Assembly: GCF_003234965.1 (NCBI RefSeq) | Contig: NZ_QKVK01000009.1 | Span: forward strand, 1 to 64,000 | Source: Aestuariivirga litoralis | GTDB taxonomy: Bacteria > Pseudomonadota > Alphaproteobacteria > Rhizobiales > Aestuariivirgaceae | Direction of reading: 5' to 3' | Length of the DNA: 64,000 bases | The notes under the pieces: model-generated | The model's input: only the letters and a program-made list of their open reading frames with translations | What the model was told of the DNA's origin: nothing | Database searches by the model: none | Shown: piece after piece, positions 18,977 to 27,729 of the stretch | How the letters are laid out: each line of letters begins with the position of its first letter | Position numbering within the stretch: the first letter of the stretch is position 1 | Translations under genes and position numbers: made by a program

Positions 18977-20180
18977 GACAATCCCCGAAACTATTGCTTA
19001 CAACGGCCCCCTGTATCATGTACTGACCCATGCGTCCAAGGCCGCCCGCGCGCGGCTCTCTGTCACAAGGTCCAAGTCTTTGCAGAAACAGGGAAATTTC
19101 TGCCTGAAAAACGGCCAGCCGAGAACCTGGATCCTGCAAAGCCCGCATTCCGGCGACAACACCCAGCTGCGCGCCATTGCCGGTCGCCTGGGCTGGCCGG
19201 TCGAGACGAAGAAACTCGCCTATCGGGGCCATGAGGGCCTGCTGCGCCTGTTGAGCCTGCCCACCCTGGCCGGCGTGAATCTTGCCGCCTCGAGCCCGCT
19301 CACGGCACCCTGGCCCGATCTCGTCATCTGCTCGGGCCGCGGGGCGGAGGCGGTGGCCTTCTGGCTCCGCACCCGGAACCCGCAGTTGCGCATCGTCTTC
19401 GTCGGCACGCCGTGGTCGGATCTCCGCCGCTTCGATCTCGTCATCACCACCCCGCAGTATCGCCTGCCGCAGGCCCCCAACGTGCTGCACAACCTGCTGC
19501 CGGTGCATGACGTGACGCCGCAGCGCCTTGCCGCAGAGGCGGAACGCTGGGCGCCAAAGCTCGCCCATCTGCCGCGCCCCGTCACCGCCGTGCTGGTGGG
19601 CGGGTCCAGCGGGCCCTATCACTTCACCCCCCAGGCGGCGGCGCGCCTCGGGCGTGAGGCCTCGGCGCTCGCAGCATCCGATGGCGGGTCTCTGCTCGTC
19701 ACCACCAGCGCCCGCACCGGCACTGCCGCGGAAGACGCGCTGCAGGCCGCCATCACCGCGCCCTGTTTCTTCCACCGCTGGCAACCCGATGCGGCGGACA
19801 ATCCCTTCCACGCCATGCTCGGCCTTGCCAGCCGCATCATCGTCACAGCGGATTCGATCTCGATGATGGCGGAGGCCGTCAGCACCGTAAAGCCCGTGCT
19901 GCTCTTCGACATCGAGGAGGGCCCCTATGCGATGCGCGCCGATCTCGATGTGCCGCGGATCGGCCGGCGCGGCCGCAGGCTGGAGGCGACATTCTTCCGC
20001 CTGCTGATCAACCATGCACCGCCGCGCTTTTCGCGTGACCTGCGCGTGGTGCACCGCCAGCTGGTCAGGTCCGGCCACGCCCGCTGGCTGGGCGAGCCAC
20101 CTCCTGCGTCCGCGCCGGCGCCGCTGGAGGATGGGCTGTCCCGGTCCGTCACTCGCATCCGCGCGCTTTTTGGCCTATGA
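18975..20180 (+). CDS. ELM1-like GT-B family protein (copy 2)
   Basis: Up to 401 residues, ELM1 family: TWILQSPHSGDNTQLRAIAGRLGWPVETKKL, PWPDLVICSGR, RFDLVITTPQYRLPQAPNV, VLVGGSSGPYHF and RIIVTADSISMMAEAVSTVKPVLLFDIEE, all parallel to copy 1 at 15863-16873. Function unknown. The ATG at 18975 overlaps the head of the divergent glycosyltransferase gene and has no ribosome binding site; TTG at 19080, nine bases after an AAGG, would start just before the conserved part and is a good alternative. The 20217 ATP-grasp and 21620 sulfotransferase genes follow in the same direction. Confidence 0.78.
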   Translation: MTIPETIAYNGPLYHVLTHASKAARARLSVTRSKSLQKQGNFCLKNGQPRTWILQSPHSGDNTQLRAIAGRLGWPVETKKLAYRGHEGLLRLLSLPTLAGVNLAASSPLTAPWPDLVICSGRGAEAVAFWLRTRNPQLRIVFVGTPWSDLRRFDLVITTPQYRLPQAPNVLHNLLPVHDVTPQRLAAEAERWAPKLAHLPRPVTAVLVGGSSGPYHFTPQAAARLGREASALAASDGGSLLVTTSARTGTAAEDALQAAITAPCFFHRWQPDAADNPFHAMLGLASRIIVTADSISMMAEAVSTVKPVLLFDIEEGPYAMRADLDVPRIGRRGRRLEATFFRLLINHAPPRFSRDLRVVHRQLVRSGHARWLGEPPPASAPAPLEDGLSRSVTRIRALFGL

Positions 20181-20216
20181 GCGGGCCCACCTCACGTGCC
20201 GGAAAGCCCTGATTCG

Positions 20217-21545
20217 ATGCCTGCCCCGCAAGATAACAGCCTCAGCCTCGGCGATCGCCTGACGACGCTGAAAGGGGCAGCGTGGAAGGCGCTGCTGGTT
20301 GCGGGCGAAGGCTTCGCCTACATGGTGGCGGGGCTTCCCATGGCGCTGCGCCGGGCCTTCCGCGGCAAGCCCACCCTGGCCTTGCCGCCCGCCGAATATC
20401 TCCACCGCCATTATGCCTGGCGCTACTGGCAGCTGCCGTGGGGTCCCGTGAGGGCCGTGGCCGCCGCCATCGCCTGGCCCATTGCCCTTCCGGTCGCGGT
20501 CTTCATCTTCGCCCGCCGCAATGCGCGCGCCATCGCCCAGCGGTCCGGCGTCAGTCCCCTGGCGCAGGTCATGGGGCAGGTCGACATGGCGGCGCGCTTC
20601 GCCATCGCCCCCTTCTGGTTCTACATGTTCGAGCTGCACCTCGCCGAGCGCAGGAAGCGCGCGCAGCTCTATCTCACCGCGCACGAGACCATCGGCCCCG
20701 CCTATTCGCTGCTCCAGCCGCCGCCGGGGGCGGATGGCATGGACGACAAGATCTGGTTCGCCGAGCACTGCCACGAACAGGGTGTCAGGGCGGTGCCCGT
20801 GCTCATGCATTTCTCCAGGGGCGAGCGCCGGCCGCTGAAGGGTGGCAGCGATGTCCTTCCCGATGGCGATCTCTTCGTGAAGCCGCGCTCGGGCTCGGGC
20901 GGCCACCGCATGGAACGCTGGGACTTCCTCGGCGAGGGCCGCTACCGCAACGCCCACGGCGACGTGCTGACACGCGACCAGCTGATGGAGAAGCTCGCCC
21001 GCCAGTCGCTGAAGGATGATTTCCTCGTCCAGCCGCGCCTCGCCAATCATCCGGCGCTGGACGACATTTCGAACGGCGCACTGGCCACCGTGCGCCTTCT
21101 CACCTGCCGCAACGAGCAGGGCCGGGCGGAGGCCACCAATGCCGCCTTCCGCATGGCCATCGGCAATTCGGTGGTCGACAATTTCCACCAGGGTGGTCTG
21201 GCGACGGCGGTGAACCTGCAGACCGGCCAGATCGGCATCGCCTCCGACATCGGCATCAGGCCCGATGTCGGCTGGCGCGACACGCACCCCGTCAGCGGTG
21301 CCCGCTTCGCCGGCCGCACCCTGCCGCACTGGGCCGAAGTCATGGCGCTGGCGGTGAAGGCGCATGAGGCCTTCCCGGAGCGGGTGGTGGTCGGCTGGGA
21401 CGTGGCCATGCTGGCGGACGGCGCCATGATCATCGAGGGCAATGGCAAGCCCGATCTCGACATTCACCAGCGCGCCGAGCGCGGCCCGGCGGGTGAAAGC
21501 CGCATCGCCCATCTTCTGGCTCACAACGTCGACAAACGCAGCTAA
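20217..21545 (+). CDS. Sugar-transfer-associated ATP-grasp protein
   Basis: A 442-residue protein of the family described as sugar-transfer-associated ATP-grasp. An N-terminal hydrophobic stretch (residues ~70-100, AVAAAIAWPIALPVAVFIFA) precedes the ATP-grasp domain with GDLFVKPRSGSGGHRMERW (phosphate-binding loop), DDFLVQPRLANHPALDDI, ATVRLLT and the metal-binding WDVAMLADGAMIIEGNGKPDLD. It probably forms an amide or ester bond during polysaccharide synthesis; the substrates are unknown. ATG 20217 is ten bases after GGAAAG; a GTG seven codons earlier is a weaker alternative. Confidence 0.8.
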   Translation: MPAPQDNSLSLGDRLTTLKGAAWKALLVAGEGFAYMVAGLPMALRRAFRGKPTLALPPAEYLHRHYAWRYWQLPWGPVRAVAAAIAWPIALPVAVFIFARRNARAIAQRSGVSPLAQVMGQVDMAARFAIAPFWFYMFELHLAERRKRAQLYLTAHETIGPAYSLLQPPPGADGMDDKIWFAEHCHEQGVRAVPVLMHFSRGERRPLKGGSDVLPDGDLFVKPRSGSGGHRMERWDFLGEGRYRNAHGDVLTRDQLMEKLARQSLKDDFLVQPRLANHPALDDISNGALATVRLLTCRNEQGRAEATNAAFRMAIGNSVVDNFHQGGLATAVNLQTGQIGIASDIGIRPDVGWRDTHPVSGARFAGRTLPHWAEVMALAVKAHEAFPERVVVGWDVAMLADGAMIIEGNGKPDLDIHQRAERGPAGESRIAHLLAHNVDKRS

Positions 21546-21619
21546 GGCCCGGCACATTGCCGTGCTGCGGGGGATTTGCTATGCCCGCCCGGCCCTTTTG
21601 CCGCTGAAAGCCGTATTTG

Positions 21620-22537
21620 ATGCCCCTGCCCAATGCCTTCGACCTTCGCGTCGGCCTGCGCCAGCTGATTTCCCGTGGCACGGCCGTCCTCCCGCGGGAC
21701 ACCGGCATCCGTTTCGAGCGCTGGTTCCGGGGCTACGAAGAGAAGAAGAAGCTGGAGGCGGCCGATGCCGCCATCGTGTCCTTCGGCAAGAGCGGCCGCA
21801 CCTGGGTGAGGGTCATGCTGTGGCGCTATTTCGCCCACCGGAACGGCTATGCCAGCGAGGGCATTTCGGCCTTCAACGAGTTTCGTGACCGGCATCCCGG
21901 TGTGCCGGTCCTGTTCTTCACCCACGACAATTACCTGAAGGACTGGTTCGGCCATGACCGCAAGGCGGAGATCTACCGCGATCTCCCCACCGTGCTGCTG
22001 GTGCGCGACCCGCGCGATACCGCGGTCTCGCAGTTCTTCCAGTGGAAGCACCGCATGGAACCGCGCAAGAAGGTGATCAATGATTACCCGTTGCCCGATG
22101 ATACCAGCGTGCATGACTTCATCGCCGGCGCCCAGGCGGGCCTGCCCAAGATCATCGGCTTCATGAACGACTGGGCCGATGCAGCGCCCCGCATGAAGAA
22201 GCTGCTGGTGGTGCGCTACGAGGACCTGCGCGCCGACACCAAGAAGGAGCTGGGCCGGATCGTGACGTTCCTCGGCCAGCAGCCGACGGATGCTGACCTG
22301 GAAGACGCCGTCACCTTTGCCTCAATCGATAACATGCGCCGCATGGAAACCGAGAACGCCAAGAAGGCCGGTGGCCAGCGCAGCATGAAGCCCGGCAATG
22401 CCGATGACCCGTCGAGCTTCAAGGTCCGCCGCGGCAAGGTCGGGGGCTGGCGTGACTATGTGACGGACGAGCAGGCCGATGCGCTGGACCGGCTGGTGCG
22501 CGACACGTTGAACCCGGTCTACGGCTACAACGGTTAG
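21620..22537 (+). CDS. Sulfotransferase
   Basis: A 305-residue PAPS-dependent sulfotransferase. The 5'-phosphosulfate loop is SFGKSGRTWV (residues ~54-63), the 3'-phosphate motif is LLVRDPRDTAVSQFF (~130-145), and the C-terminal RRGKVGGWRDYVTDEQ closes over the cofactor. It has the domain order of cytosolic sulfotransferases of the PF00685 type and no membrane anchor. The acceptor is probably a glycan or glycolipid of the surrounding cluster. PAPS could come from the cysD/cysNC genes at 52-55 kb. The stop overlaps the convergent ABC exporter by four bases. Confidence 0.88.
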   Translation: MPLPNAFDLRVGLRQLISRGTAVLPRDTGIRFERWFRGYEEKKKLEAADAAIVSFGKSGRTWVRVMLWRYFAHRNGYASEGISAFNEFRDRHPGVPVLFFTHDNYLKDWFGHDRKAEIYRDLPTVLLVRDPRDTAVSQFFQWKHRMEPRKKVINDYPLPDDTSVHDFIAGAQAGLPKIIGFMNDWADAAPRMKKLLVVRYEDLRADTKKELGRIVTFLGQQPTDADLEDAVTFASIDNMRRMETENAKKAGGQRSMKPGNADDPSSFKVRRGKVGGWRDYVTDEQADALDRLVRDTLNPVYGYNG

Positions 22538-24249
22538 GCCGCGGCGCGTCCCACTTCGTTCACCCGGCCTCCCCGCACCTCGTAGAGGCGGTCGGCCACC
22601 TCCACCCAGGCATCGCGGTGGGTGATGACGATGATGGTGAACTCATGTGCCAGCTTGCGGATGTTGCCGACGATCTCTGCCTCGGTCGCCGGGTCGAGCG
22701 CACTCGTCACCTCGTCGAGGATCAGGATGTCGGGCCTGGTCACCAGGGCGCGGGCGAGCGCGATGCGCTGGCGCTGGCCGCCCGACAGCCTCGCCCCCAT
22801 TTCGCCGGCGCTGGTGTCGAGGCCCTGCGGAAGGCTGGCGATGAAGTCCTCGAGGCCGGCGAGCTTCACGGCATGCGCGATGTCGTCTTCCGTCAGGCTC
22901 TCGTCGCCGAGGCAGATGTTCTCGCGGATCGGTGCGTGCAGCAGCGACAACTCCTGCGACACATAGCCGATGCGTCGGCGCAGCTTGATGATGTCGATGT
23001 CCTCGAGCGCCACGCCTGCCAGGGTGATGCGCCCGCTCTTCGGCTGGTGCAGCCCGATGAGCAGGTCGACGAGGGTGGTCTTGCCGCTGCCCGAAAGACC
23101 CTTCAGCACCGTCACCTGGCGTGACGGCACCACGATGTTCACGTCCTGCAGCACGTCATGCCCGCCATAGGAGAAGTTGACGTGCTCGAAACGGCAGTCG
23201 CCGGTGGCGTCCGGCTCACGCGTGCCGCGCGCCGCCTCGCGGTTGGCCTCGGTCAGCGCAATCAGCTGCTGCACGCGGTCGTAGGAGGCCTGCGTCTGGG
23301 CCGATTGCTGCAGCAGCCGCTGCAGCTTGCCGAAATTGTCCAGCACCTTCATGAACAGGATGCCGCCCACCAGCAGCGCCGTGATGGTGATGTGGAAATA
23401 GGTGTAGGAGACATAGATGACCAGGCACAGCGCAATGGCCATCACCGCGTCACCGCCCTGCACCGTCAGCTGCTGGGCCACGCCGCGCTGGCGCAGCGCC
23501 TTCTCGAGCCGCAGCATCGCCTTGCGGATCGAGGTGCGGAACGAGTTGTAGCGGTGCATGGTCTTGAGCGGTTTGATGTTGCCGAGCAGTTCCACCGTCT
23601 TCACGGTGAGTTCGCGCGTCGAGTCGACCTGGCGGCGGCCCGCCCTCTTCGACATGCGGAACAGGAAGCCCATCGACTGGCTCATCACGATGCCGACGGT
23701 GAGGCCGAGCAGCGCCAGCCGCCAGTCGACGAAGAGCGTGATGATCACGTAGATCACCGCCTGCACCGACATGGCGCAGAAGTTGGCCGCCATCAGGTAG
23801 GCATCGGCCGCGCGGGTTGCATCGGCACTGATGGCGCTGGCAAAGCTTCCTGCCTGCTGTTCCGAATAGAAGCGCCAGCTGGCGCCGAACAGCGCGTCCA
23901 GCAGCCGCTCGCGCATGCGCACGCCGACGCGCGCGGCGGAATTCGCCGCATAGGTGAGCGCGAAGAAACCGACCACCGCCTTCAGCACCAGCGCCACGCC
24001 GATGATCAGCACCAGGTTGCCCAGCGTCGGGTCGATGCCCACCCATTCCAGCGCGGTGACAACCCTCTGGCTCAGCCCCGAATGGCTGCCGCTGGCCGCG
24101 CCGCCGGGCTGGTCGGCGACGATCGCCACCGCCGGCAGCAGGGCGGAAATGCCGATGGCCTCGCAGAGCGCTGCCACCAGCAGCGCAAACAGCACCAGGA
24201 AGGGCCTTGTGCCCTCGGCGTTGAAGAAGATGTGAAAGACCTTGCGCAT
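22534..24249 (-). CDS. ABC exporter, fused permease and ATPase
   Basis: 571 residues. The N-terminal half has six membrane helices (LVLFALLVAALCEAIGISALLPAVAIV is the first). The C-terminal ATPase holds Walker A LSGSGKTTLVD, the [16 protein letters not shown] signature, Walker B ILILDEVTSALDPATE and the H-loop IVITHRD. It resembles lipid- or glycolipid-flipping half transporters (MsbA/PglK-like), which act as homodimers. Given its neighbours it may flip a lipid-linked glycan. Divergent from the glycosyltransferase at 24481, with a 231-base spacer. Confidence 0.88.
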   Translation of the reverse strand: MRKVFHIFFNAEGTRPFLVLFALLVAALCEAIGISALLPAVAIVADQPGGAASGSHSGLSQRVVTALEWVGIDPTLGNLVLIIGVALVLKAVVGFFALTYAANSAARVGVRMRERLLDALFGASWRFYSEQQAGSFASAISADATRAADAYLMAANFCAMSVQAVIYVIITLFVDWRLALLGLTVGIVMSQSMGFLFRMSKRAGRRQVDSTRELTVKTVELLGNIKPLKTMHRYNSFRTSIRKAMLRLEKALRQRGVAQQLTVQGGDAVMAIALCLVIYVSYTYFHITITALLVGGILFMKVLDNFGKLQRLLQQSAQTQASYDRVQQLIALTEANREAARGTREPDATGDCRFEHVNFSYGGHDVLQDVNIVVPSRQVTVLKGLSGSGKTTLVDLLIGLHQPKSGRITLAGVALEDIDIIKLRRRIGYVSQELSLLHAPIRENICLGDESLTEDDIAHAVKLAGLEDFIASLPQGLDTSAGEMGARLSGGQRQRIALARALVTRPDILILDEVTSALDPATEAEIVGNIRKLAHEFTIIVITHRDAWVEVADRLYEVRGGRVNEVGRAAA

Positions 24250-24311
24250 TGTCCTCGTGCCGAGAGTGTCCCCAGGCCGTCCGGGGGAGACTTAGCCCCG
24301 CCGCTCACGGC

Positions 24312-24340
24312 TTGCAATTGCGGCACGCCGCCCCTATAAG
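24312..24340 (+). promoter_or_regulatory. Promoter of the 24481-29672 gene run
   Basis: TTGCAA (24312-24317), a 17-base spacer and TATAAG (24335-24340) form one of the best sigma-70-like promoters in the window. The predicted start near 24347 would leave a leader of about 134 bases before the TTG at 24481. The remaining divergent spacer shows no other clear element. Confidence 0.5.
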
Positions 24341-24480
24341 CCCCGCAAACGGCTGGTTTTATCGTTCAAGAAGCGCCACGGTCGTTAGCTCAGCCCCCGG
24401 GAAATGCAAGTCCTAACTGCCCCGGCAGGCTGGTTCCGGCGCGGGTTGCAGCGCCGTCGGCGCCCTTGGGGAGTTCAGCA

Positions 24481-25227
24481 TTGGTCGCTGCACAGCAGGC
24501 CGGAAGGGGCATCATCTACATTGCTTCGGGCGCGCCCTATGTGCGTGACGCGGAGCGTTCGGCCCGCAGCGCCAAGAAGCAGCACCCGGACCTGCCGATT
24601 GCCCTGTTCAGCGACGTGCCCTCGAAGGACCCGGCGATCGACATGTGGTTCGAGGTCAAGGACCCGCACCGCCGCTCCAAGCTCGACTACCTGGCCAGGT
24701 CGCCGTTCCGCGATACGCTCTATCTCGATGCCGATACGCGCGTCATCGGTTCGATCACCGAGCCCTTCGGCCTGCTCGACCGCTATGACCTTGCCGGCTG
24801 CCACGTCGAGAATCGGCATCCGGTCTCCTCCGCCACCGCGCGCCTCACCGATCCCAAGGTCGATCCCGGCTTCACCGGCTTCAACGGCGGCGTGCTCTAT
24901 TATCGCCTGAGTGACCGGATGCAGACATTCCTGGCCCGCTGGTCGGAAGGCTACAAGAGCGAAAACGCCAAGTTCGACCAGCCCATCCTGCGCCGCCTGA
25001 TGTGGGAGATGCCGGAGATCGGCGTCATCGCCATTCCCACCGAGTACAACGTGCGCACGCTGCGCGGCATCCTGTTCCGCTCGAAGAATGAATCGGAGGC
25101 CCGCCTGCTGCACCTGCCCTGGTACAAGTCGGCGGATTCCGCCCTCTACCGCTTCTGGCGCACCATCCGCACCGGCCGCTGCTATCCCGGCAACCTGGTG
25201 CTCATGATCCGCGCCTTCTTCATGTGA
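24481..25227 (+). CDS. GT8-like glycosyltransferase, DAD motif
   Basis: A 248-residue GT-A protein: IIYIASGAPYVRDAERSARS at the N-terminus, RDTLYLDADTRVIG with the DXD-type metal motif, then GFTGFNGGVLYYRLSDRM and a QPILRRLMWEM segment. It matches putative nucleotide-diphospho-sugar transferases. I use TTG 24481 as the start because GGGGAG (24468-24473) is seven bases upstream. The stop is five bases before the epimerase start, so it begins a tightly packed run of genes to 29672. Confidence 0.8.
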   Translation: MVAAQQAGRGIIYIASGAPYVRDAERSARSAKKQHPDLPIALFSDVPSKDPAIDMWFEVKDPHRRSKLDYLARSPFRDTLYLDADTRVIGSITEPFGLLDRYDLAGCHVENRHPVSSATARLTDPKVDPGFTGFNGGVLYYRLSDRMQTFLARWSEGYKSENAKFDQPILRRLMWEMPEIGVIAIPTEYNVRTLRGILFRSKNESEARLLHLPWYKSADSALYRFWRTIRTGRCYPGNLVLMIRAFFM

Positions 25228-25232
25228 GAGCG

Positions 25233-26237
25233 ATGCGCAGGGTCCTCATCACCGGCACGGCCGGCTTCATCGGGTATCACCTCGCCGAGCTGCTGCTCGC
25301 CGAAGGCTGGCTGGTGCATGGCGTCGACGCCTTCACCGACTATTACGACGTGACCCTCAAGCACGCCCGCCAGGCGCGGCTCCAGCGCAGCAACGCCTTT
25401 TCCGCCACGCTGGCGCGGCTCGAGGACCTCGATGCCCTGTCGCGCGCCGCGGAGGATTTCCGGCCGGAGGTGATCGTCCATCTCGCGGCCCAGGCCGGCG
25501 TGCGCTACAGCCTCGAGAACCCGCGCAGCTATGTCGACACCAATGTCACCGGCACCTTCAACGTCATCGAGGTGGCGCGCCAGCTCGGCGTGAAGCATGT
25601 CGTCTTCGCCTCCACCTCCTCGGTCTATGGCGGCAACAGCAAGATGCCCTTCGAGGAAACCGACAAGGCCGACCAGCCGCTCACCATCTATGCCGCCACC
25701 AAGAAGGCGGGCGAGGCGCTGGCCCATTCCTATGCCCATCTCTGGGGCGTGCCGATGACGGGCTTGCGCTTCTTCACCGTCTATGGCCCCTGGGGCCGGC
25801 CGGACATGGCGCTGTTCAAGTTCACCCGTGCCATCCTCGATGGGGAGCCCATCGACATCTACAATGGCGGGGAGATGTACCGCGACTTCACCTACATCGA
25901 CGACCTGGTGCGCGCCATCGCGCTGCTCATCGATGCCGTGCCGGTGAATGGCGAGCCCGTGGGCGCGCATGACAGCCTCTCCGGCGTGGCGCCGTTCCGC
26001 GTCGTCAATATCGGCAACAACGACAAGGTGAAGCTCCTCGACTTCATCGACGCGCTGGAGCAGGCCCTGGGGATCCCTGCGCACAGGAACTACATGGAGA
26101 TGCAGAAAGGCGACGTTGCCGCCACCTGGGCGGATTCGCGCCTGCTGAAGTCGCTCACCGGCTTCAGCCCGGCGACCGACTATCGCACCGGCGTCCGCCG
26201 TTTCGTGGAGTGGTACCGTGGCCACTACCAGCGCTGA
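25233..26237 (+). CDS. UDP-glucuronate 4-epimerase-like NAD-dependent epimerase
   Basis: A 334-residue extended SDR with the NAD motif TGTAGFIGYHLA near residue 7, the UDP-glucuronate-epimerase-like GVDAFTDYYDVTLKHARQARL, substrate-loop SVYGGNSKMPF and catalytic YAATK. It converts UDP-glucuronate to UDP-galacturonate in the cytoplasm, supplying an acidic sugar for surface polysaccharide or lipopolysaccharide. The ATG is five bases after the previous stop. The C-terminus overlaps the next gene by 20 bases. The epimerase family is clear; substrate specificity is inferred from the N-terminal pattern. Confidence 0.88.
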   Translation: MRRVLITGTAGFIGYHLAELLLAEGWLVHGVDAFTDYYDVTLKHARQARLQRSNAFSATLARLEDLDALSRAAEDFRPEVIVHLAAQAGVRYSLENPRSYVDTNVTGTFNVIEVARQLGVKHVVFASTSSVYGGNSKMPFEETDKADQPLTIYAATKKAGEALAHSYAHLWGVPMTGLRFFTVYGPWGRPDMALFKFTRAILDGEPIDIYNGGEMYRDFTYIDDLVRAIALLIDAVPVNGEPVGAHDSLSGVAPFRVVNIGNNDKVKLLDFIDALEQALGIPAHRNYMEMQKGDVAATWADSRLLKSLTGFSPATDYRTGVRRFVEWYRGHYQR

Positions 26238-27729
26238 GGCGCCGCTCGCGGCAGCCCGCGACCTCGCCCGGGCCTTCACGGCAAGGGGCATCCGCTTCGT
26301 CCACTGGAAGAGCAACGGCCACCTCGCCGAGGCGCTCTCCGGCCAGACCGACATCGACATGTACGCCGACCCCGCCCAGCGCGCGGTGGTGCGCAACATC
26401 CTGCGTGAACAGAACGCGCTCGAAATGCGCAGCCAGCCCTGGGGCAGCTACCCGGACGTCGAGGACTGGCTGCTGATGGACGAGACGACGGGCCGCTTCC
26501 TCCACGTGCATCTGCATTTCGCGCTGGTTACCGGACTGCGCCGCATCAAGCACCTGCGCCTGCCGTGGGGCGAGGCGCTGCTCGCCCACACCGATCATGC
26601 GCTCGATGCCGAATGGCCCACGCCCACGGCAGAGATGGAACTGATGATCCTCATCGTCCGCATGTGGGCCAAGATGCCGCCCGCCAAGCGCAAGGGGAAG
26701 CTGAAGCTGCCGCACCATGTGCGCGCCGAGCTCGACTGGCTCCTGTCGCGCGCCGATGCCGCACGTCTCAAGACGCTGGCGGGCGAACTGCTGCCGGGCT
26801 TCGACACAGCCCCCGTCGGAGCCCTCGCCGGCAATCCTCCGCCCACGGATGAAGCGGTTCTGGCCGTCAGCCGCTCCGTCTACGCCGCGCTGAAGGACCA
26901 TCACCGCATGCCCTGGGCCGAGGCCCGGCTGCGGGGCGCGGCCCTCAACCTCAAGGCCACGGCAGCCAAGGAGCTGCGCAAGCTCAGGCCTGCCACCGTC
27001 ACCGGCAAGCGCGCCGCGGGGCCGGGGCTGGTCGTCGCCTTCATCGGCAGCGATGGCTCGGGCAAGTCGACGCTGACGGCGGCAATCCGCAAGTGGCTGC
27101 GCTACAAGCTCGATGTGCATGGCTATTACATGGGCTCGGGGCAGGGCAGCACCCGCCTGCTCGACCGGCTGCGCCATGCCGTGAAGGCCAGGACGAAGAA
27201 GTCGAAGAAGCCGAAGACGCCGAAGACGCCGGAGGGGGAGGGTGCGCCGCGCGCCCGCAAGCCTGCCGGATTCCTCGACCGCCTGCTCGCCCTCCACCAG
27301 CTTCCCGCCACCTCCTCGAAGCGCCGCGCCCTTGCGCAGGCGCGCCGGCTGGCCGAGGGCGGCAGCATGGTGGTGCTCGACCGCTTTCCGCAGATGCAGG
27401 TCTACGGCATCTATGACGGCCCCCGCCTGCAGGAGGGCGCCTCCTTCGGCTGGGCGGCGGCGGCTGAACGCGAGGGCTATCGCAGGCTCGCCACGCTCAG
27501 GCCCGACCTGCTCATCAAGCTCGTCGTCTCGCCCGAGGTGGCGCATGCCCGCAAGCCCGATCACAGCCTGTCCAGCATCGCGCGCAAATGCGCCCTGACG
27601 CGCGAACTCGACTTCGCCGGCGTCGACGTCGTGTCGGTCGATGCCGACCAGCCGCTCGACCAGGTGATGCTCGCGGTCAAGCGCACCATCTGGCAGCGCA
27701 TCCTGCGGCAGGCCCATGCTGCGCGCTAA
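26218..27729 (+). CDS. Nucleotidyltransferase-like and P-loop kinase two-domain protein
   Basis: The protein has 503 residues. The N-terminal part contains RFVHWKSNGHLAEALSGQTDIDMYAD, which resembles a nucleotidyltransferase-like fold (DxD after a short helix). The C-terminal part is a thymidylate-kinase-like P-loop domain: FIGSDGSGKSTLTAAI (Walker A at ~277-284), VVLDRFPQMQVYG (DR-type motif) and ARKPDHS. A lysine-rich, charged linker (KARTKKSKKPKTPKTPEGEG) lies inside the kinase part. The GTG start overlaps the epimerase gene by 20 bases. Its job is unknown; I infer phosphorylation of a sugar or glycolipid and not of dTMP. Confidence 0.68.
   Translation: MATTSAEAPLAAARDLARAFTARGIRFVHWKSNGHLAEALSGQTDIDMYADPAQRAVVRNILREQNALEMRSQPWGSYPDVEDWLLMDETTGRFLHVHLHFALVTGLRRIKHLRLPWGEALLAHTDHALDAEWPTPTAEMELMILIVRMWAKMPPAKRKGKLKLPHHVRAELDWLLSRADAARLKTLAGELLPGFDTAPVGALAGNPPPTDEAVLAVSRSVYAALKDHHRMPWAEARLRGAALNLKATAAKELRKLRPATVTGKRAAGPGLVVAFIGSDGSGKSTLTAAIRKWLRYKLDVHGYYMGSGQGSTRLLDRLRHAVKARTKKSKKPKTPKTPEGEGAPRARKPAGFLDRLLALHQLPATSSKRRALAQARRLAEGGSMVVLDRFPQMQVYGIYDGPRLQEGASFGWAAAAEREGYRRLATLRPDLLIKLVVSPEVAHARKPDHSLSSIARKCALTRELDFAGVDVVSVDADQPLDQVMLAVKRTIWQRILRQAHAAR

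Noticed and set aside
24383-24420. tRNA-like GGTCGTTAGCTCAG in the spacer before 24481
   Set aside because: Only the 5' acceptor and D-stem part resembles a tRNA. No anticodon arm, T arm or matching acceptor strand follows, so it is probably chance.
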